Assembly (NCBI GenBank): GCA_023485715.1 | Contig: JAMCZG010000046.1 | Coordinates: 1 to 13,619, forward strand | Reading direction: 5' to 3' | Source of the DNA: Patescibacteria group bacterium | Lineage (GTDB): Bacteria; Patescibacteriota; Microgenomatia; Levybacterales; UBA12049 | DNA length: 13,619 bases | In this document: in pieces, positions 12,735 through 13,619 of the stretch | Numbering within the stretch: the first letter of the stretch is position 1 | How the letters are laid out: every line of letters starts with the position of its first letter | Program-made: the position numbers and the translations under genes | The notes under the pieces: generated by a model | Told to the model about the DNA's origin: nothing | Seen by the model: the letters and a program-made list of their open reading frames with translations, nothing else | Database searches by the model: none

Positions 12735-13211
12735 ATGACAAAAAAGATTATAAAAGAAGAAGAATCAAAAAAAGAGCTTGAAGAATTAGAAGGAAAATAT
12801 AAAAGGGCATTGGCGGATTATCAAAATTTAGAAAAAAGAGTCGCGGAACAAAAAAGCGAATGGGCAAAGAGCGCAAATAGAGAGCTTTTGTTAAAACTTT
12901 TGCCTGTTTTGGATAATTTGGAACTAGCTTTAAAACATACAGAAGACGAGGGGTTAAAAATTAGCGTGGTTCAATTTTTAAGCGCTTTAAAAAGCGAAGG
13001 AGTCGAAAAAATCGAAGTTCTGGGAAAGGAATTCGACCCGAATGTAATGGAGTGTATCGGAACTGGTGAAGGAGAAGAAAATAAAGTAATCGAAGAAATA
13101 AGACCAGGATATACTCTTTTCGATAGAGTTTTAAGACCGGCGCAGGTTAGAGTCGGTAAAAAAGAGGTAGAAAAGGTAGTTGAAAAAAAACAAGGAGAGA
13201 ATGTAAACTAA
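12735..13211 (+). CDS. grpE: Nucleotide exchange factor GrpE
   Basis: GrpE is the dimeric factor that releases ADP from DnaK. At 158 residues it is short but complete. An N-terminal Lys/Glu-rich region (about 1-55) forms the long coiled-coil handle, with ADYQNLEKRVAEQK at 27-40 as the usual family block, then LLLKLLPVLDNLELAL (51-66) for the helix bundle. The C-terminal beta domain that contacts DnaK has GVEKIEVLGKEFDPNVME (89-106) and GYTLFDRVLRPAQVRVGKK (125-143), both characteristic. The usual HEA after FDPN is MEC here. It starts 18 nt after hrcA, with no Shine-Dalgarno but an A-rich lead (ATCAAAAATCAAAA), so it probably depends on coupling or an A-rich unstructured start. It has a strong habit of C-ending codons before G. 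Confidence 0.97.
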   Translation: MTKKIIKEEESKKELEELEGKYKRALADYQNLEKRVAEQKSEWAKSANRELLLKLLPVLDNLELALKHTEDEGLKISVVQFLSALKSEGVEKIEVLGKEFDPNVMECIGTGEGEENKVIEEIRPGYTLFDRVLRPAQVRVGKKEVEKVVEKKQGENVN

Positions 13212-13212
13212 A

Positions 13213-13217
13213 AGGAG
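13213..13217 (+). promoter_or_regulatory. Strong Shine-Dalgarno of dnaK
   Basis: AGGAG (within AAAGGAG, 13211-13217) ends 5 nt before the dnaK ATG at 13223. It is the only strong Shine-Dalgarno that I find before any gene here, and it overlaps the grpE stop region, matching high translation of an operon-internal gene. Confidence 0.85.
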
Positions 13218-13222
13218 AATAT

Positions 13223-13619
13223 ATGGGAAAAATAATTGGAATCGATTTAGGTACTACAAATTCATGCGTCGCAGTAATGGAGGGCGGAAGCCCGAAAGTT
13301 ATCCATTCGGTAGAAGGGCGTAATGTTATTCCATCGGTTGTTGATCCGATTTCTCATGTCGTGGGTGACGTTGCAAAACGACAGCTTGTTTTAAAACCAA
13401 AGAGAACAATTTTCTCGATAAAAAGACTGATGGGTCGAAAATATAGCGACGAATCGGTTCAATACGATGCAAAATGGCTTCCATACACTATAAAATCCGG
13501 CCGCGATGGAATGGCTGTTGTCGAGGTAGAAGGTAGAACCTTTACCCCACAAGAAATATCCGCGATGATTCTTCAAAAGATTAAAGGAGATGCAGAAAAT
13601 TATCTCGGTGGAAAAGTAA
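13223..13619 (+). CDS. dnaK: Chaperone DnaK (Hsp70), 3' part cut off by the window
   Basis: The ATP-driven Hsp70 chaperone, partner of GrpE and of a DnaJ not seen here. Only the first 132 codons are in the window, all in the nucleotide-binding domain; the full protein is usually about 600-640 residues. Seen directly: MGKIIGIDLGTTNSCVAVME with the phosphate-1 loop GIDLGTTNS at 6-14, then EGRNVIPSVV, GDVAKRQLVLKPKRTIFSIK and RLMGRK, and TPQEISAMILQKIK, all typical of DnaK. The frame runs open to the right edge with no stop. The ATG is set by a strong Shine-Dalgarno, 11 nt after the grpE stop. Regulation is expected from the hrcA promoter and its CIRCE-like operator, since there is no room for another promoter in the 11-nt gap. 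Confidence 0.98.
   Translation, partial: MGKIIGIDLGTTNSCVAVMEGGSPKVIHSVEGRNVIPSVVDPISHVVGDVAKRQLVLKPKRTIFSIKRLMGRKYSDESVQYDAKWLPYTIKSGRDGMAVVEVEGRTFTPQEISAMILQKIKGDAENYLGGKV

Noticed and set aside
1..13619. tRNA or rRNA genes, CRISPR arrays, insertion sequences, recoded TGA
   Set aside because: No cloverleaf, spaced repeats, transposase or terminal inverted repeats were seen. TGA is used as a stop by the NUDIX gene, and none occurs inside the real frames.

Overview
The window looks like a piece of a bacterial genome from the Candidate Phyla Radiation (Patescibacteria), most likely the Microgenomates side. This is inferred from gene content and style, not from any search: very tight gene packing, a moderately AT-rich genome, a short HrcA, a PEGA plus SH3b surface protein, an MraY/WecA-like protein with the altered active-site motifs I associate with this group, and a UbiA-type phosphoribosyltransferase-like protein. 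The genetic code is ordinary: TGA is a stop (NUDIX gene) and tryptophans are TGG. Both ends cut through genes (groES at the left, dnaK at the right), so this may be a whole metagenomic contig.

Layout. 1-1867 (+): chaperonin operon, groES (3' part) then groEL. 1868-2078: a pyrimidine-rich gap with a promoter at its right end. 2079-2912 (+): membrane-anchored PEGA/SH3b protein. It converges, with a 2-nt gap, on a six-gene minus-strand unit that reads from 9043 down to 2915: tatD, a membrane GT2 glycosyltransferase, a GT-C (PMT/ArnT-like) glycosyltransferase, a small membrane protein, an MraY/WecA-like protein and a UbiA-type prenyl-phosphate transferase. 9097-10106 (+): NUDIX hydrolase and isoprenylcysteine-methyltransferase-like gene, overlapping by 4 nt. 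10103-11521 (-): methionyl-tRNA synthetase, whose stop overlaps that of the preceding gene. 11568-11906 (-): a small membrane protein. 11985 to the end (+): heat-shock operon hrcA-grpE-dnaK.

How they work together. GroES/GroEL and GrpE/DnaK are the two general folding machines, and HrcA is the repressor of the heat-shock genes. A variant CIRCE operator (9-bp arms, exact 9-nt spacer) lies across the hrcA -10 region, so autoregulation is well supported. The minus-strand cluster looks like a polyprenyl-phosphate-dependent surface glycan system: two carrier-lipid enzymes of the MraY and UbiA types plus two membrane glycosyltransferases. TatD, at its head, probably belongs historically with metG; the NUDIX/methyltransferase pair, on the other strand, now separates the two.

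The most notable general pattern is that nearly every gene at the head of a transcription unit has a -10 box 6-13 nt before its ATG, often with an extended TGn, and no Shine-Dalgarno sequence. These mRNAs are probably leaderless or nearly so. The one strong Shine-Dalgarno is before dnaK, an operon-internal gene. Several starts chosen here (hrcA, the GT-C gene and both small membrane proteins) are later than the longest open frame because the longer TTG or GTG starts fall on promoter elements or inside neighbouring features.
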